64,000 nucleotides of DNA from contig NZ_CP113865.1 of assembly GCF_026810225.1 (NCBI RefSeq), positions 1,012,001 through 1,076,000 of the forward strand. Reading direction: 5' to 3'. Origin of the DNA: Caldicellulosiruptor morganii. Its GTDB lineage: Bacteria; Bacillota; Thermoanaerobacteria; Caldicellulosiruptorales; Caldicellulosiruptoraceae. The position numbers and the translations under genes are program-made. The notes beneath the pieces were generated by a model. The model worked only from the letters and a program-made list of their open reading frames with translations. It did not search any database and was not told the origin of the DNA. Positions 53,146-63,860 of this stretch are shown in pieces. Positions within the stretch are counted from its first letter, which is position 1. Every line of letters starts with the position of its first letter.

Positions 53146-54068
53146 ATATTTACAATAGAATTCGCAAAAGAAATGATATACCGGTAGTTGCGCTGGGTTT
53201 TTTTGATGGTTTTCATTTAGGGCACAAAAAAATATTTGAAGTTTTGGCTTTAAATGCCGGTCAGCAGAAAAAAGTGGCTTTTACATTCAAAAATCATCCT
53301 GACAGACTTTTGGGTTTGGATGTCAAATATATTCTCACAAATAGTGAAAGATTAGAATTTTTTGAAAAATATGGAATAGAAGATGTTTATTTTATTGAAT
53401 TCACAGATGAGTTTATGCAGATGGACAAAGACAGATTTATCAGAGAGATTTTGATTGAAAAACTAAATGCGGGTTTAGTTGTTGTGGGCTATGATTTCAC
53501 ATTTGGTTACAAAGCAGAGGGAAATAGCGAGTATCTCTGTAGAAGACTGAAGGATTATGGCAGACAGTGCATAGTAATTGATCCTGTTACCTACAATCAT
53601 CAGGTTGTATCAAGTACTCTTATTCGAAATTTGATAATGGATGGGAATATTCAACTTGCAAACTCTATGCTGGGCTACAATTTTTTTATAAATGGAATTG
53701 TTAAAAAAGGAAACAGAATTGGTAGAAAATTGGGATTTCCTACCCTCAATATACGATTTGATAAAGACAAGATCATACCCAAAAGAGGGGTTTACGTTAC
53801 AAATACCATCATTGACAGCAGAAGGTATATATCCATTACAAATGTGGGGGTAAATCCTACTGTATCAAAGACAAATAGTATAAAAATAGAAACACATGTT
53901 TTGGATTTTGAAGAAAAGGTATACGGTAAAAAGATTAAATTGGAGTTTATTGATTTTATACGTGATGAAAAAAAATTTGAAAGCTTGCAGGATCTTAAAA
54001 ATCAGATTGAGAAAGATATAGCATATGTAAAAGATATGCTTTGTAGAGCAACTGTATATAGACATTAA
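53142..54068 (+). CDS. ribF: Bifunctional riboflavin kinase / FAD synthetase
   Basis: Makes FMN and FAD. The N-terminal adenylyltransferase domain has ALGFFDGFHLGHKKIF (~17-32), GYDFTFGYKAEGNSEYL and SSTLIRNLIMDGNIQLAN; the kinase domain shows GRKLGFPTLNI, PKRGVYVT and TNVGVNPT. 308 residues, normal. ATGA overlap with truB. The rpsO leader begins soon after its stop. Confidence 0.96.
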   Translation: MNIYNRIRKRNDIPVVALGFFDGFHLGHKKIFEVLALNAGQQKKVAFTFKNHPDRLLGLDVKYILTNSERLEFFEKYGIEDVYFIEFTDEFMQMDKDRFIREILIEKLNAGLVVVGYDFTFGYKAEGNSEYLCRRLKDYGRQCIVIDPVTYNHQVVSSTLIRNLIMDGNIQLANSMLGYNFFINGIVKKGNRIGRKLGFPTLNIRFDKDKIIPKRGVYVTNTIIDSRRYISITNVGVNPTVSKTNSIKIETHVLDFEEKVYGKKIKLEFIDFIRDEKKFESLQDLKNQIEKDIAYVKDMLCRATVYRH

Positions 54069-54101
54069 AGAAGATTTTTGTTACAATATGCTATGTGTTA
54101 A

Positions 54102-54149
54102 CCTGAGTCCTTGTTAGAGGATGCTCCCAGCCTTTAACAAAGATTCAGG
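54102..54149 (+). promoter_or_regulatory. Long hairpin in the rpsO leader (possible S15 autoregulatory site)
   Basis: CCTGAGTCCTTGTTAGAGG (54102-54120) pairs with CCTTTAACAAAGATTCAGG (54131-54149) around ATGCTCCCAG: a 19-bp stem with two G-U pairs and one C-A mismatch. It ends 31 nt before the rpsO start. S15 represses its own synthesis in several bacteria by binding its mRNA leader, but this sequence was not matched to a known class. Confidence 0.65.
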
Positions 54150-54180
54150 CATTTATAAAAGAAAGGGAGGTGTGAAAGGA

Positions 54181-54447
54181 ATGCTTACAAAAGAGCAGAA
54201 GCAGGAGATAATCCAAAAGTACCAGCTTCACGAATATGATACAGGTTCTCCAGAGGTGCAAATAGCTCTTTTGACAGAGAGAATTAATAGGCTAAATGAG
54301 CACCTGCAGATTCATAAAAAAGATTTTCATTCCAGAAGAGGGCTTTTGAAGATGGTAGGTCAAAGAAGAAAGCTGCTCAATTATCTTAAAGAGTATGACA
54401 TCAACAGATATCGTGAGCTGATTGAAAAATTGGGATTGAGAAAGTAA
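54181..54447 (+). CDS. rpsO: Ribosomal protein S15
   Basis: S15 (88 residues) binds the central domain of 16S rRNA. The pattern [66 protein letters not shown] and [12 protein letters not shown] is complete. The frame continues upstream to 54121, but the ATG at 54181, 10 nt after GGGAGG, gives the exact family N-terminus. It is followed by a hairpin and pnp, the classical pair. Confidence 0.98.
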   Translation: MLTKEQKQEIIQKYQLHEYDTGSPEVQIALLTERINRLNEHLQIHKKDFHSRRGLLKMVGQRRKLLNYLKEYDINRYRELIEKLGLRK

Positions 54448-54459
54448 AATCACAAAAAT

Positions 54460-54490
54460 TGGAGCGGTATAGCCGCTCCATTATTTTAGA
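54460..54490 (+). terminator. Hairpin between rpsO and pnp
   Basis: TGGAGCGG pairs with CCGCTCCA around TATAG (54460-54480), followed by TTATTTTA. It may terminate partly and set the rpsO:pnp ratio, or act as a processing site, as the rpsO-pnp gap does in E. coli. Confidence 0.65.
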
Positions 54491-54505
54491 AAGAGGTGGT
54501 TAGGT

Positions 54506-56611
54506 TTGGAAAGTAAAATCTACAGGATGGAACTTGCAGGGAGAGAACTTAGTTTTGAGATTGGTAAGTATGCACTTCTGGCAAACGGTGCAGTTTTGGC
54601 AAGGTACGGTGATACAGCTGTTTTAGTAACTGCCTGTGCTTCAGAAAAGCCAAGAGAAGGTATAAACTTTTTTCCTTTAACAGTTGACTATGAGGAGAGA
54701 CTTTATTCTGTTGGGAAGATCCCGGGCGGTTTTATCAAAAGAGAAGGTAAACCTTCTGAAAAGGCGATTTTGTCTGCAAGGTTGATTGACAGACCAATAC
54801 GTCCTCTCTTTCCCAAAGACTTTTACCATGATGTGTCTGTAATTGCCACAGTTTTATCTGTTGATCCTGACAATCCACCCGATGTTCTGGCTATGCTTGG
54901 TTCATCAGTTGCTCTGTCAATATCCGATATCCCATTTGAAGGACCAACCGGCTCAGTACTTGTTGGATATGTTGATGGAAAGATTGTAATCAATCCCACA
55001 GCAAAAGAAAGAGAAGTCAGCAAGCTGCATTTGGTTGTCTCTGGTACAAAAGATAGAGTGATGATGATTGAAGCGGGTGCTCATGAGATTCCAGAAGACA
55101 TTATGCTTGAAGCTATAATGACTGCTCAGGAGGAGATCAAAAAGATTGTTGAGTTTATAGAAGGAATAGTAAGAGAAGTTGGGAAACCCAAGATGCAATA
55201 TGAGAAAAGAATTGTTCCTGAAGAAATAAAACAAAAAGTGAGAGAGCTTGCATATGAAAAAGTATATCAGTATGTTCAGATACCTGATAAGATAGAGAGG
55301 GATAAAAAGCTGGATGAACTAAAAGAAGAAGTGTTCAAGGCGTTTGAGGGTGAAACAGAAGATACACTTCTTTTGGTGGACGATGCTCTTTACAGCTTGG
55401 AAAAAGAAATTGTCAGGAAGATGATTGCTGAAGAGGGAAAAAGACCTGATGGGAGGAAGTTTGACGAAATCAGACCTCTGTATGCTGAAGTGGGAATTTT
55501 GCCAAGAACTCATGGATCAGCCATTTTCAAAAGAGGATATACCCAGGTTCTTACAGTGGCAACACTCGGAACAAAGAGTGAAATGCAGTTTTTAGATGGT
55601 CTTGAAGAGGAAGAAGCAAAGAGGTACATGCACCACTACAACTTTCCTCCATACTCAACAGGTGAGTCAAAACCGGTAAGGGGACCTGGCAGAAGGGAGA
55701 TAGGACATGGTGCTTTGGCAGAAAGAGCACTTGAGCCTGTTATACCATCTGAGGACGAATTCCCATACACTATACGGCTTGTGTCAGAAGTCTTGACTTC
55801 AAACGGTTCAACATCTCAGGCAAGCGTTTGTGGAAGTACTCTTGCATTGATGGATGCAGGGGTTCCAATAAAAGCGCCTGTTGCAGGTATTTCGATCGGG
55901 CTTATTACAAAAGAGGATGGTAGTTTTATAACACTTACTGATATACAGGGTATAGAGGATTTCTTTGGTGATATGGACTTTAAAGTAGCTGGAACAAGAG
56001 AGGGTATCACTGCTATTCAGCTTGATATAAAGATTCACGGTCTTACACGGGAGATAATTGAAAAAGCACTGTATCAGGCAAAAGAAGCAAGGTTGAGAAT
56101 TTTAGATTTTATGCAAACAGTAATTGACAAGCCCAGAAGTGAGCTTTCACCGTATGCGCCAAAGATATTCAAAACTACAGTTGATCCTGAAAAGATCCGC
56201 GACATAATAGGTCCTGGTGGTAAGATGATCAATAAAATCATTGCAGAGACAAATGTAAAGATTGATATAGAACCGGATGGTAGAATATTTGTAGCTGCGC
56301 CTGATGATATTTCTGGCAACAGGGCAATTAGTATGATTGAAGGTATTGGTCGTGAGATTGAGGTAGGACAGTTCTTCCTGGGGAAAGTTACGCGAACGGC
56401 TTCTTATGGGGCTTTTGTTGAAATATATCCTGGTAAAGAAGGACTTGTGCACATTTCCCAGCTTGACAATAAGAGATTAAAATCAGTGGATGAGGTTGTC
56501 AAAGTAGGAGATTTGGTGCTGGTAAAGGTAATCGGAGTTGACAAACTTGGAAGAATTTCGCTTTCTCGAAAAGAAGCTTTAGATGCAACATACTCTCGTA
56601 GAGCAAAATAA
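54506..56611 (+). CDS. pnp: Polyribonucleotide nucleotidyltransferase (PNPase)
   Basis: A phosphorolytic 3'-5' exoribonuclease (701 residues). Two RNase PH domains ([31 protein letters not shown]; and [26 protein letters not shown]) flank a helical domain; KH ([15 protein letters not shown], ~565) and S1 ([26 protein letters not shown], ~625) domains end it. The start is TTG at 54506 behind AGAGGTGG. A strong bidirectional terminator follows. Partner of RNase Y in the degradosome-like network. Confidence 0.98.
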   Translation: MESKIYRMELAGRELSFEIGKYALLANGAVLARYGDTAVLVTACASEKPREGINFFPLTVDYEERLYSVGKIPGGFIKREGKPSEKAILSARLIDRPIRPLFPKDFYHDVSVIATVLSVDPDNPPDVLAMLGSSVALSISDIPFEGPTGSVLVGYVDGKIVINPTAKEREVSKLHLVVSGTKDRVMMIEAGAHEIPEDIMLEAIMTAQEEIKKIVEFIEGIVREVGKPKMQYEKRIVPEEIKQKVRELAYEKVYQYVQIPDKIERDKKLDELKEEVFKAFEGETEDTLLLVDDALYSLEKEIVRKMIAEEGKRPDGRKFDEIRPLYAEVGILPRTHGSAIFKRGYTQVLTVATLGTKSEMQFLDGLEEEEAKRYMHHYNFPPYSTGESKPVRGPGRREIGHGALAERALEPVIPSEDEFPYTIRLVSEVLTSNGSTSQASVCGSTLALMDAGVPIKAPVAGISIGLITKEDGSFITLTDIQGIEDFFGDMDFKVAGTREGITAIQLDIKIHGLTREIIEKALYQAKEARLRILDFMQTVIDKPRSELSPYAPKIFKTTVDPEKIRDIIGPGGKMINKIIAETNVKIDIEPDGRIFVAAPDDISGNRAISMIEGIGREIEVGQFFLGKVTRTASYGAFVEIYPGKEGLVHISQLDNKRLKSVDEVVKVGDLVLVKVIGVDKLGRISLSRKEALDATYSRRAK

Positions 56612-56612
56612 C

Positions 56613-56660
56613 AAAGAAAGCATAAACCATAAAAATGGCTTATGCTTTCTTTTATTTTTT
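56613..56660 (+). terminator. Terminator after pnp, probably bidirectional
   Basis: AAAGAAAGCATAA (56613-56625) pairs with TTATGCTTTCTTT (56640-56652), with an extra CCAT/ATGG in the stem, followed by TATTTTTT; the minus-strand exporter gene ends at 56659. Confidence 0.9.
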
Positions 56661-57111
56661 ACTTAATAGGCTTTTCTTTTTGAAACACTCTGAAAATCCA
56701 GTTAAAAGATGTAACAAGCATCAAGGCTATTGCAATACTTCCGGCAATCAAGAGTGTTTGAATACCCATTTTTATTGCAATGTCAAAGTGATTTTTTATA
56801 AGTGCAATCATTGTATTGTACATTCCCGCACCTGGCACAAGAGGTATTATACCGGGTATAAGAAAGATTGGGACAGGGTTTTTAAGAAGTCTTGCAAAGA
56901 TTTCTGACAGTATATTAACCGTCAGTGCAGCAAAAAACACTCCTATAATAGGAGAAAAATTTGACCGTAAAAGTGTTATGTTAACAAGCCAGCCAAGCAT
57001 ACCGCTAATACCACAGTAAAACAGCGTTTTTTTGGGTGAATTTGTTAGGATTGCAAATGAAAAACTCACAAAGAATGCTGAAAAAAGTTGAAAACATATG
57101 CTTTGTTCCAC
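56659..57111 (-). CDS. Threonine/serine exporter family, small membrane subunit (ThrE C-terminal-like, DUF3815)
   Basis: A 150-residue membrane protein with about four to five hydrophobic segments. The diagnostic element is PVPIFLIPGIIPLVPGAGMYN near residues 78-98. Related to the C-terminal half of ThrE; in Firmicutes the exporter is split into two genes and the larger half follows here. The ATG at 57111 lies 15 bp downstream of the stop of the larger subunit gene on the minus strand, so both are one operon. Confidence 0.9.
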   Translation of the reverse strand: MEQSICFQLFSAFFVSFSFAILTNSPKKTLFYCGISGMLGWLVNITLLRSNFSPIIGVFFAALTVNILSEIFARLLKNPVPIFLIPGIIPLVPGAGMYNTMIALIKNHFDIAIKMGIQTLLIAGSIAIALMLVTSFNWIFRVFQKEKPIK

Positions 57112-57126
57112 TGTTTTTCCCCCTTT

Positions 57127-57882
57127 TTACTTTAAAATGCTCAGAGCAATTCCTGCGCCGGTTGCAATGAAAATGGCTATTAAAAATGCCTCAACAGCTC
57201 TTGCAACACCGGATAGAAGATCACCTGCGATTGTATCTCTTATTGCATTTGTTATTGCAACGCCGGGGGTCATGATCATAACAGAACCGATGATTATCTT
57301 ATCCAGGTTGATTCCAATATGAAGATAACTTACAGTTATCAAGGCCATGGTAGCAGTTGCAAAACCACCTATGATATAAGAGATAAAATAAGAAAGATTT
57401 TTTGAATTTAGGATGTTGAGTATTGTTTGAGTAAACAGACCGACAAAAAAAGCAGATATCGCATCGAGAATATTTCCACCAAAAAGGATTGAAGAAAAGC
57501 AGCATACTAAAGCTGCTGCAAATGGTGTCAGGCGGCTACTGTATCCTTTTTTGTTTTGTATATCATTTAAGGTTTTTATAGCTTTCTCATAGGTGAAGTT
57601 ATACTTCTCAAAGTCTCTTGAAAACTGGTTAACAAGAGATATCTTGTTTAAATCAATTGTTCTTCTTTTTATTCTCTTGGAAATTGTCAACAGGTTGTCA
57701 TTCTCATCTACAATTGTAGCTACTATTCCAGTTGGGATGACAAAACTTTCGTTGAACTTCAGATTACCCTTTGAACAGATTCTTACCATCGTATCCTCAA
57801 CTCTGTAAGTTTCTGCTCCGTTTTTGAGCATTATCTCACCGGCCAAAAGTGCAACTTCAATGAGCTCTTTTGAAGTCATCAT
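57127..57882 (-). CDS. Threonine/serine exporter family, large membrane subunit (ThrE N-terminal-like, DUF1212)
   Basis: A 251-residue protein with a ~110-residue soluble N-terminal part (VALLAGEIMLKNGAETYRVE, ICSKGNLKFNESFVIPTGI, the DUF1212 signature) and about five membrane segments, e.g. PFAAALVCCFSSILFGGN and IIIGSVMIMTPGVAITNAIRD (the SxMxxxPGV motif). It forms the exporter with the smaller protein. ThrE exports Thr and Ser in Corynebacterium; here the substrate is inferred. The ATG at 57882 may be one codon early. Confidence 0.9.
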   Translation of the reverse strand: MMTSKELIEVALLAGEIMLKNGAETYRVEDTMVRICSKGNLKFNESFVIPTGIVATIVDENDNLLTISKRIKRRTIDLNKISLVNQFSRDFEKYNFTYEKAIKTLNDIQNKKGYSSRLTPFAAALVCCFSSILFGGNILDAISAFFVGLFTQTILNILNSKNLSYFISYIIGGFATATMALITVSYLHIGINLDKIIIGSVMIMTPGVAITNAIRDTIAGDLLSGVARAVEAFLIAIFIATGAGIALSILK

Positions 57883-58004
57883 CCTGGATTTAAATCTTCC
57901 TTTCTATTTGGTTTTCAAAGGTTTATAATATGATTATATAGCAACCTTAGCTTGATTGTGAACAAATTCAAAATTTAAAATGGACTTTCGCTAATTTGAG
58001 GTGA

Positions 58005-58034
58005 TTGACTTTAGAATCAAAGCTAAAATATAAT
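58005..58034 (+). promoter_or_regulatory. glyA promoter
   Basis: TTGACT (58005-58010) and TATAAT (58029-58034) with an 18-nt spacer; the leader to the glyA ATG is ~80 nt. A second TATAAT at 58056-58061 lacks a good -35. Confidence 0.65.
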
Positions 58035-58120
58035 ATACAAAAAAGCAAAATTGGTGTATAATCATAAATTGCGAACGTTATATATGAAAAATAAAAAAAT
58101 ATTCGGAAAGGGAGATGTAA

Positions 58121-59368
58121 ATGTATTTCTATAATTTAGTTAAGGATACTGATCCTGAAATAGCTGAGGCAATTAAAAATGAGCTGAAAAGGCAGCAAAG
58201 TAAGATTGAGCTCATTGCCTCTGAGAATTTTGTTTCAGTTGCTGTTATGGCAGCTATGGGTTCACCTTTGACAAATAAATATGCAGAAGGTTATCCCAAC
58301 AAAAGATATTATGGTGGCTGTGAATACATTGACGTTGTTGAGTCTATTGCAATAGAAAGGGCAAAGAAATTGTTTGGAGCAGAGCATGCAAATGTGCAGC
58401 CACATTCTGGAGCTCAGGCAAATATGGCAGTATATTTTGCGGTATTAAATCCTGGAGATACCATACTCGGCATGAATCTTTCACATGGAGGACATCTTAC
58501 ACATGGAAGTCCTGTTAACTTTTCCGGTAAACTATATAATATTGTTTCCTACGGTGTTGACCCTGAAACAGAGACAATAAATTATGATGAAGTATTGAAG
58601 CTGGCAAAACAACACAGACCAAAACTGATTTTGGCAGGTGCTTCTGCATATCCAAGAATTATTGATTTCAAAAAGTTTAGAGAAATAGCTGATGAAGTTG
58701 GAGCTTATTTAATGGTTGACATGGCGCATATTGCAGGTTTGGTTGCTGTGGGACTTCATCCGTCGCCTGTTGAATATGCTGACTTTGTTACTACAACAAC
58801 TCATAAAACTCTCAGAGGTCCTCGAGGAGGACTAATCCTCTGCAAGGAAAAATATGCAAAACTGATTGACAAATCCATATTTCCTGGCATTCAGGGTGGG
58901 CCTTTGGAACATGTGATTGCAGCAAAAGCTGTTGCTTTCAAAGAAGCGATGACAGATGAGTTTAAAAACTATCAGGTTCAGATTCTAAAGAATGCCAGAG
59001 CGCTCAGTTCAAGACTCATTGAAAGAGGATTTCGACTTGTCAGCGGTGGCACCGACAATCATTTAATGCTTGTTGATTTGCGAAATAAAGGTATTACTGG
59101 CAAAGATGCAGAAAAAAGACTTGATAGTTTGAATATAACATGCAATAAAAATGCGATTCCTTTTGACACTCAAAGCCCGATGGTGACAAGTGGTATAAGA
59201 CTTGGCACTCCGGCTGTGACAACTCGAGGGTTTAAAGAAGAAGACATGATAGAAGTTGCTGATATTATTCATGATGCTCTGACAAATTCCGACTCAGATG
59301 AAAATATACTGCATAGAGTTAAGGTACTGTGCGAAAAGTATCCGCTTTACAGTGAGTTTAATGAATAA
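58121..59368 (+). CDS. glyA: Serine hydroxymethyltransferase
   Basis: A PLP enzyme that interconverts serine and glycine with THF, supplying one-carbon units used by FolD. Signatures are [11 protein letters not shown] (~28-38), [33 protein letters not shown], the PLP-lysine motif [15 protein letters not shown] (Lys near 229) and [12 protein letters not shown]. 415 residues, normal. Follows a divergent gap with the ThrE-like genes; serine exporters next to glyA could link the two physiologically, but that is inference. Confidence 0.98.
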   Translation: MYFYNLVKDTDPEIAEAIKNELKRQQSKIELIASENFVSVAVMAAMGSPLTNKYAEGYPNKRYYGGCEYIDVVESIAIERAKKLFGAEHANVQPHSGAQANMAVYFAVLNPGDTILGMNLSHGGHLTHGSPVNFSGKLYNIVSYGVDPETETINYDEVLKLAKQHRPKLILAGASAYPRIIDFKKFREIADEVGAYLMVDMAHIAGLVAVGLHPSPVEYADFVTTTTHKTLRGPRGGLILCKEKYAKLIDKSIFPGIQGGPLEHVIAAKAVAFKEAMTDEFKNYQVQILKNARALSSRLIERGFRLVSGGTDNHLMLVDLRNKGITGKDAEKRLDSLNITCNKNAIPFDTQSPMVTSGIRLGTPAVTTRGFKEEDMIEVADIIHDALTNSDSDENILHRVKVLCEKYPLYSEFNE

Positions 59369-59390
59369 TAAAGTTCTGGTGAGTTTTGAG

Positions 59391-60716
59391 ATGGACTTTT
59401 TTCAATATTTAGGAGATAAAAGATTAAAAAAAGAATCTCCTCTGGCATATAAACTGAGACCCAAGCGACTTGAAGATATTGTTGGACAAGACCACATTTT
59501 GGGCAAAGATAAACCTCTTTATAATCTCATAAAGAGTGACAAGATTACTTCTATAATTTTGTATGGACCACCGGGCACAGGAAAGACAACAATTGCACAC
59601 GTTATTGCTAATGTTACAGATAAGATTTTTAGGTCAATAAACGCTACTATCGCCGGGATAAACGATATAAAAAAGATTATAGATGAGGCAAAGTTTGAAT
59701 TTTCACAGGGTGGTAAAAAGACAATCCTGTTTATTGATGAGATCCACAGGTTTAACAAGCTTCAACAGGATGCGCTTTTGCCGTCTGTGGAGGAAGGAAC
59801 AATAGTTTTGATTGGTGCAACCACCGAAAATCCGTTTTATGAAGTAAATAAAGCATTGGTTTCAAGGTCGCTTGTGTTTGAGCTTTACCCTTTAAAAGAG
59901 GAGGATATTATTAAAATAATTGACAGGGCAATCACTGATAAAGAAAATGGTCTTGGAGAGATGAAAATTGAAATAGATGAAGAAACCAGAAAGTTTATCG
60001 CAAGACTTTCAAACGGAGATGCAAGGGTTGCTCTTAATATTTTGGAAGCCTGTGTTTATTCAGTAAAACCCCAGCATGATGGGAGCATTGTAATTACGAA
60101 GGAAATAGTCAGCAATCTTTCAAACAGAAAAGTGAGCGTATACGATGCAGCAGGGGATATGCATTATGATACAATTTCGGCGTTTATTAAGAGCGTCAGA
60201 GGGTCTGACCCTGATGCGGCTTTATTCTACCTTGCAAAAATGCTTGAAGGTGGCGAAGATATTAAGTTTATTGCAAGAAGACTTATTATCTTGGCAGCAG
60301 AGGACATTGGTCTGGCAGATCCCATGGCACTGAATGTAGCAACAGCTGCTGCATGGGCTTGCGAATTTATTGGTATGCCAGAGGCGCGCATAATTTTGTC
60401 CGAGGCTACCATATATCTTGCATGTGCTCCAAAAAGTAATTCGGCGTATTTGGCGATTGAAAAGGCGCTTGAAGATGCTAAAAATGTTCCTATCAAGAGT
60501 ATACCTATGCATCTCAGGATGGCTTTGCATGGTGAACAGAGGATTGGACATGGAAGTGGGTACCTTTATCCACATGACTATAGAAATCACTGGGTAAAAC
60601 AGCAATACTTGCCAGATGAGCTTGCTGGGAGAATATATTACTGTCCCACTGAAATAGGAAAGGAAAAATATATAAAGGAATATATAGAGAAACTGAGAAA
60701 AGAAAGCAATGGTTAG
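59391..60716 (+). CDS. rarA: AAA+ ATPase RarA/MgsA (replication-associated recombination protein)
   Basis: RarA (442 residues) acts at stalled replication forks. It starts MDFFQYLGDKRLKKESPLAYK, the usual N-terminus, followed by RPKRLEDIVGQDHILG. Walker A is GPPGTGKTT (~59-67), Walker B LFIDEIHRF, sensor 1 GATTENPFYEVN, and the C-terminal tetramerisation domain shows LPDELAGRIYYCP-like ends. The frame extends upstream into glyA; the ATG at 59391 is chosen for its family N-terminus and the GGTGAG nearby, with ATG 59361 possible. Confidence 0.95.
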   Translation: MDFFQYLGDKRLKKESPLAYKLRPKRLEDIVGQDHILGKDKPLYNLIKSDKITSIILYGPPGTGKTTIAHVIANVTDKIFRSINATIAGINDIKKIIDEAKFEFSQGGKKTILFIDEIHRFNKLQQDALLPSVEEGTIVLIGATTENPFYEVNKALVSRSLVFELYPLKEEDIIKIIDRAITDKENGLGEMKIEIDEETRKFIARLSNGDARVALNILEACVYSVKPQHDGSIVITKEIVSNLSNRKVSVYDAAGDMHYDTISAFIKSVRGSDPDAALFYLAKMLEGGEDIKFIARRLIILAAEDIGLADPMALNVATAAAWACEFIGMPEARIILSEATIYLACAPKSNSAYLAIEKALEDAKNVPIKSIPMHLRMALHGEQRIGHGSGYLYPHDYRNHWVKQQYLPDELAGRIYYCPTEIGKEKYIKEYIEKLRKESNG

Positions 60717-60758
60717 TATTCTTTAGGATTACATGAAAATGAGAGGAGCAAAATTAAG

Positions 60759-61988
60759 ATGGAAATTGGTAGTTTAGCTCTAAAGCTTCACAGAGAACAC
60801 AGGGGGAAAATAGCCCTGAAAAGTAAGGTGCCTATAAATGATGCAAAAGATTTGAGCATCTATTATACTCCGGGCGTTGCAGAACCATGTAAAGAAATAG
60901 CAAAAAATGAAGAACTTGTTTATGAATATACGGCAAAATCTAACTGGGTTGCTGTTGTTACAAATGGTACTGCTGTTTTGGGTTTGGGTGACATAGGTGC
61001 TCATGCTTCTCTTCCCGTAATGGAAGGGAAGGCAGTTTTATTTAAAGAATTTGGTGGGGTTGATGCTTTTCCAATTTGTATTAATTCAAAAGATGTGGAA
61101 GAGATTGTCAGGGTAATAAAGCTTATTCAACCTTCATTCGGAGGGATTAATTTAGAGGATATAGCAGCTCCTTTTTGTTTTGAGATAGAAGAAAGGCTTA
61201 TAGATGAGCTTGAGATTCCTGTATTTCACGATGACCAACATGGCACAGCAGTTGTTGCTCTGGCTGCGTTGATAAACTCTTTGAAACTTGTGAATAAAAA
61301 GATTTCTGATGTTAGAATAGTCATCAATGGGGCAGGCGCAGCCGGAATTGCTGTAGCTCAGCTTTTAATAAAATATGGTGCAAAAGATATTATAATTTGT
61401 GACAAATGTGGTGCGATTTATGAGGGCAGAGAAGAAGATATGAACAAATATAAGCAACAGATAGCAAAAGTAACCAACAAAAATCATTTAAAAGGTTCTA
61501 TTCATGATGTAATAAAAGGTGCTGATGTCTTTATTGGGCTGTCAGTTGCAAACGTACTTGATGAAGAAGATGTGAAAAATATGGCAAAGGATGCTATTGT
61601 TATGGCAATGGCAAACCCGGTACCAGAAATTATGCCGGGTAAAGCAAAAAGAGCTGGTGCCAAAATTATCTGTACAGGTAGGTCTGATTTTAGCAATCAG
61701 GTAAACAACGTACTGGCTTTCCCCGGCATTTTCAGAGGTGCACTTGATGTGAGAGCAAGAAAAATAACTGATGAGATGAAAGTTGCAGCAGCAGAGGCAA
61801 TAGCCAGAATTGCAGAGGAGGATTTAAATGAAGATTATGTAATTCCAAAGGCGCTAAACAAAAGAGTTTCGTTTGAAGTTGCGTTGGCTGTTGCCGAAAA
61901 GGCAATTGAACAGGGGATTGCAAGGATCAATTTGAGTAAACAGGAACTTCAAAGAAAGATTTTACTTGCGTTGAATTGTCCAGGTTAA
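60759..61988 (+). CDS. NAD-dependent malic enzyme
   Basis: A 409-residue short-form malic enzyme that decarboxylates malate to pyruvate with NAD(P). Visible are the catalytic Tyr-containing SIYYTPGVAEPCKEI (~33-47), NGTAVLGLGDIGAHASLPVMEGKA, ICINSKDVEE, the metal site EDIAAPFCFEIE with FHDDQHGTAVV, and the dinucleotide fold INGAGAAGIAVAQLL (~195). Cofactor preference is not readable with certainty. It ends with a clear terminator. Position after rarA is not informative. Confidence 0.94.
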   Translation: MEIGSLALKLHREHRGKIALKSKVPINDAKDLSIYYTPGVAEPCKEIAKNEELVYEYTAKSNWVAVVTNGTAVLGLGDIGAHASLPVMEGKAVLFKEFGGVDAFPICINSKDVEEIVRVIKLIQPSFGGINLEDIAAPFCFEIEERLIDELEIPVFHDDQHGTAVVALAALINSLKLVNKKISDVRIVINGAGAAGIAVAQLLIKYGAKDIIICDKCGAIYEGREEDMNKYKQQIAKVTNKNHLKGSIHDVIKGADVFIGLSVANVLDEEDVKNMAKDAIVMAMANPVPEIMPGKAKRAGAKIICTGRSDFSNQVNNVLAFPGIFRGALDVRARKITDEMKVAAAEAIARIAEEDLNEDYVIPKALNKRVSFEVALAVAEKAIEQGIARINLSKQELQRKILLALNCPG

Positions 61989-62002
61989 GAAATCTTTTGA
62001 CC

Positions 62003-62034
62003 AAAACACCCTTTTTAAAAGGGTGTTTTTTTAT
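62003..62034 (+). terminator. Terminator after the malic enzyme gene
   Basis: AAAACACCCTTTT pairs with AAAAGGGTGTTTT with a minimal loop, followed by TTTT, 15 bp after the stop. Confidence 0.92.
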
Positions 62035-62186
62035 AGACAGTAACTGCAATATGTAATATAATTTTAAGTGAAAGATTCATATCATTTAGAATTGTGTTGT
62101 GTTTTTGCTAAATGTAAATATGTAGTAATTTTGGAAGCAAGTTGGTACTTCAAAGTAATGGATTGTAAAAAGCGGGAGGAAGTCTT

Positions 62187-63860
62187 GTGAATAGTCAAAA
62201 AATAGCTATCGAAAGAGAATACATAAAAGTTTCATGGTTTTTGATAGGTGCGATAGTTATTTACCTGGTTTTTGATAGACTTGTAATTGAAAAGGCAAAT
62301 AATTTCTCTTCATTTTCTGACTGGCTTGTACCGTTTATATTCTTGCTTGTTTCAGTATGTTATAACTTTTTCAAACAATGGCTTTTTGATAGTAATACTG
62401 AGCTTGGCGAGGAAATTTACAGGTATCTTAAATTTTTTGAAGTTCTAAATTTTGTTTTTTTCTTTGGATATGAAAGATTATTTGATCTGATGTTTGTTGT
62501 ATCTCTAATATTTCTATTTTATCTTGGAAAAATTAAAATAAGAGGTATTAAGCAAATAGTATTGGCTTTAATTTTTTCTTATGTTTTCTTTATACTGCTT
62601 GACTTTTTGTCTAAAGATATAAGCATGGAGGTTTTAAAGAATTTATTTTACATACTCTTTTATATTTTCTGGATTTACAACATTGAAAAATTCGAACTTG
62701 TTGACAGAACTTCTGTGTATGTTTCTGAAGCCCGTGCGCAGGAGATGGAAGAAAAATTAAATAATCTTATAGAATCAAATAAAGCAAAGGATACAAAGAT
62801 AAAGGAGTTAGAGAGGGAAATAAGCTATCTCAGGGAGGTAAATAAAAGATTAAATATTTCGCTTGGGGAGTTTTTCAATCTTCAGGAGATTAGTAAAATA
62901 ATAACTCAAATTTTGGATACCAATGAATTATTAAAATTTGTAAACGATGTGTTAATTGGTGTAACAGGAGTTGACAAAAGTTCAATTCTACTTTTTAACA
63001 GGGATAAAACAGAGCTGTATGTTGCATTCTCAAATCTTTCTGAAAGTGATCAAAAAGAGAGTTTTAAACAGGAGAATATTCAGTGGCTTAAAAATGTTGC
63101 ATTGAATTGCGAAAATGGATATAGAAATAGGGTAAATCCCAAAGAGTGTCCTTTTATTGCTGGAAGAGCTACAAAATCAATTATGTATGCATCTCTGTCA
63201 ACTAAAAACGATAAATATGGGATTATATTGCTTGAGCATGTATTTGAGGATATCTTTACAGAAGATAATCTGAGGTTTTTGACTTCTATTGCCGCTCAGG
63301 TTTCAATTGCATTGGAGAACTCAAGTTTATATCAACAGATGAGAAGTATGGCAATGGTTGATGGTCTAACCGGTGCATATAACAGAATCTATCTGTATGA
63401 AGTTTTGGAAACCGAGATTGAGAATTCTAAAGGCAGGTATCCTATCAGTATTGCGCTATTTGATGTGGACAATTTCAAAAAACTTAATGACACATATGGA
63501 CATTTGTTTGGCGATAAAGTACTCCAGACAATTGTAAAAGTTGCAAAAGAAAAGATTAGAAAAGGGGATATTATAGCAAGATATGGTGGTGAAGAGTTTA
63601 TAATTGTGTTTACTCATCTTGAAAGTTCAGAGGCATACAAGGTTGTTGAGAGAATCAGGAGAGCAATTGAGAATGAAACCATAGAGGACAATCTTGTCCA
63701 AACAAAAGTTACGGTTAGCTTTGGAATAGCTTCTTATCCCGCTCATGCCCAGAATGTTAAAGATTTAATAAAATCTGCTGATATGGCAATGTATCGAGCA
63801 AAAAGCAGTGGTAAGAACTGTACTGTAATCTACAATAAGGAAATGGGGATGAAAATATGA
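62187..63860 (+). CDS. Membrane GAF-GGDEF diguanylate cyclase
   Basis: A 557-residue protein that should make cyclic di-GMP. About six membrane segments fill residues ~15-165, followed by a coiled coil (~185-225), a GAF domain (~235-390, beginning [20 protein letters not shown]) and a GGDEF domain. The active-site motif is GGEEF (~467-471), and the inhibitory I-site RKGD lies five residues before it, so the cyclase should be active and product-inhibited. The signal is unknown. GTG start at 62187 behind GGGAGGAAG. The stop overlaps the nrdR start. Confidence 0.93.
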   Translation: MNSQKIAIEREYIKVSWFLIGAIVIYLVFDRLVIEKANNFSSFSDWLVPFIFLLVSVCYNFFKQWLFDSNTELGEEIYRYLKFFEVLNFVFFFGYERLFDLMFVVSLIFLFYLGKIKIRGIKQIVLALIFSYVFFILLDFLSKDISMEVLKNLFYILFYIFWIYNIEKFELVDRTSVYVSEARAQEMEEKLNNLIESNKAKDTKIKELEREISYLREVNKRLNISLGEFFNLQEISKIITQILDTNELLKFVNDVLIGVTGVDKSSILLFNRDKTELYVAFSNLSESDQKESFKQENIQWLKNVALNCENGYRNRVNPKECPFIAGRATKSIMYASLSTKNDKYGIILLEHVFEDIFTEDNLRFLTSIAAQVSIALENSSLYQQMRSMAMVDGLTGAYNRIYLYEVLETEIENSKGRYPISIALFDVDNFKKLNDTYGHLFGDKVLQTIVKVAKEKIRKGDIIARYGGEEFIIVFTHLESSEAYKVVERIRRAIENETIEDNLVQTKVTVSFGIASYPAHAQNVKDLIKSADMAMYRAKSSGKNCTVIYNKEMGMKI

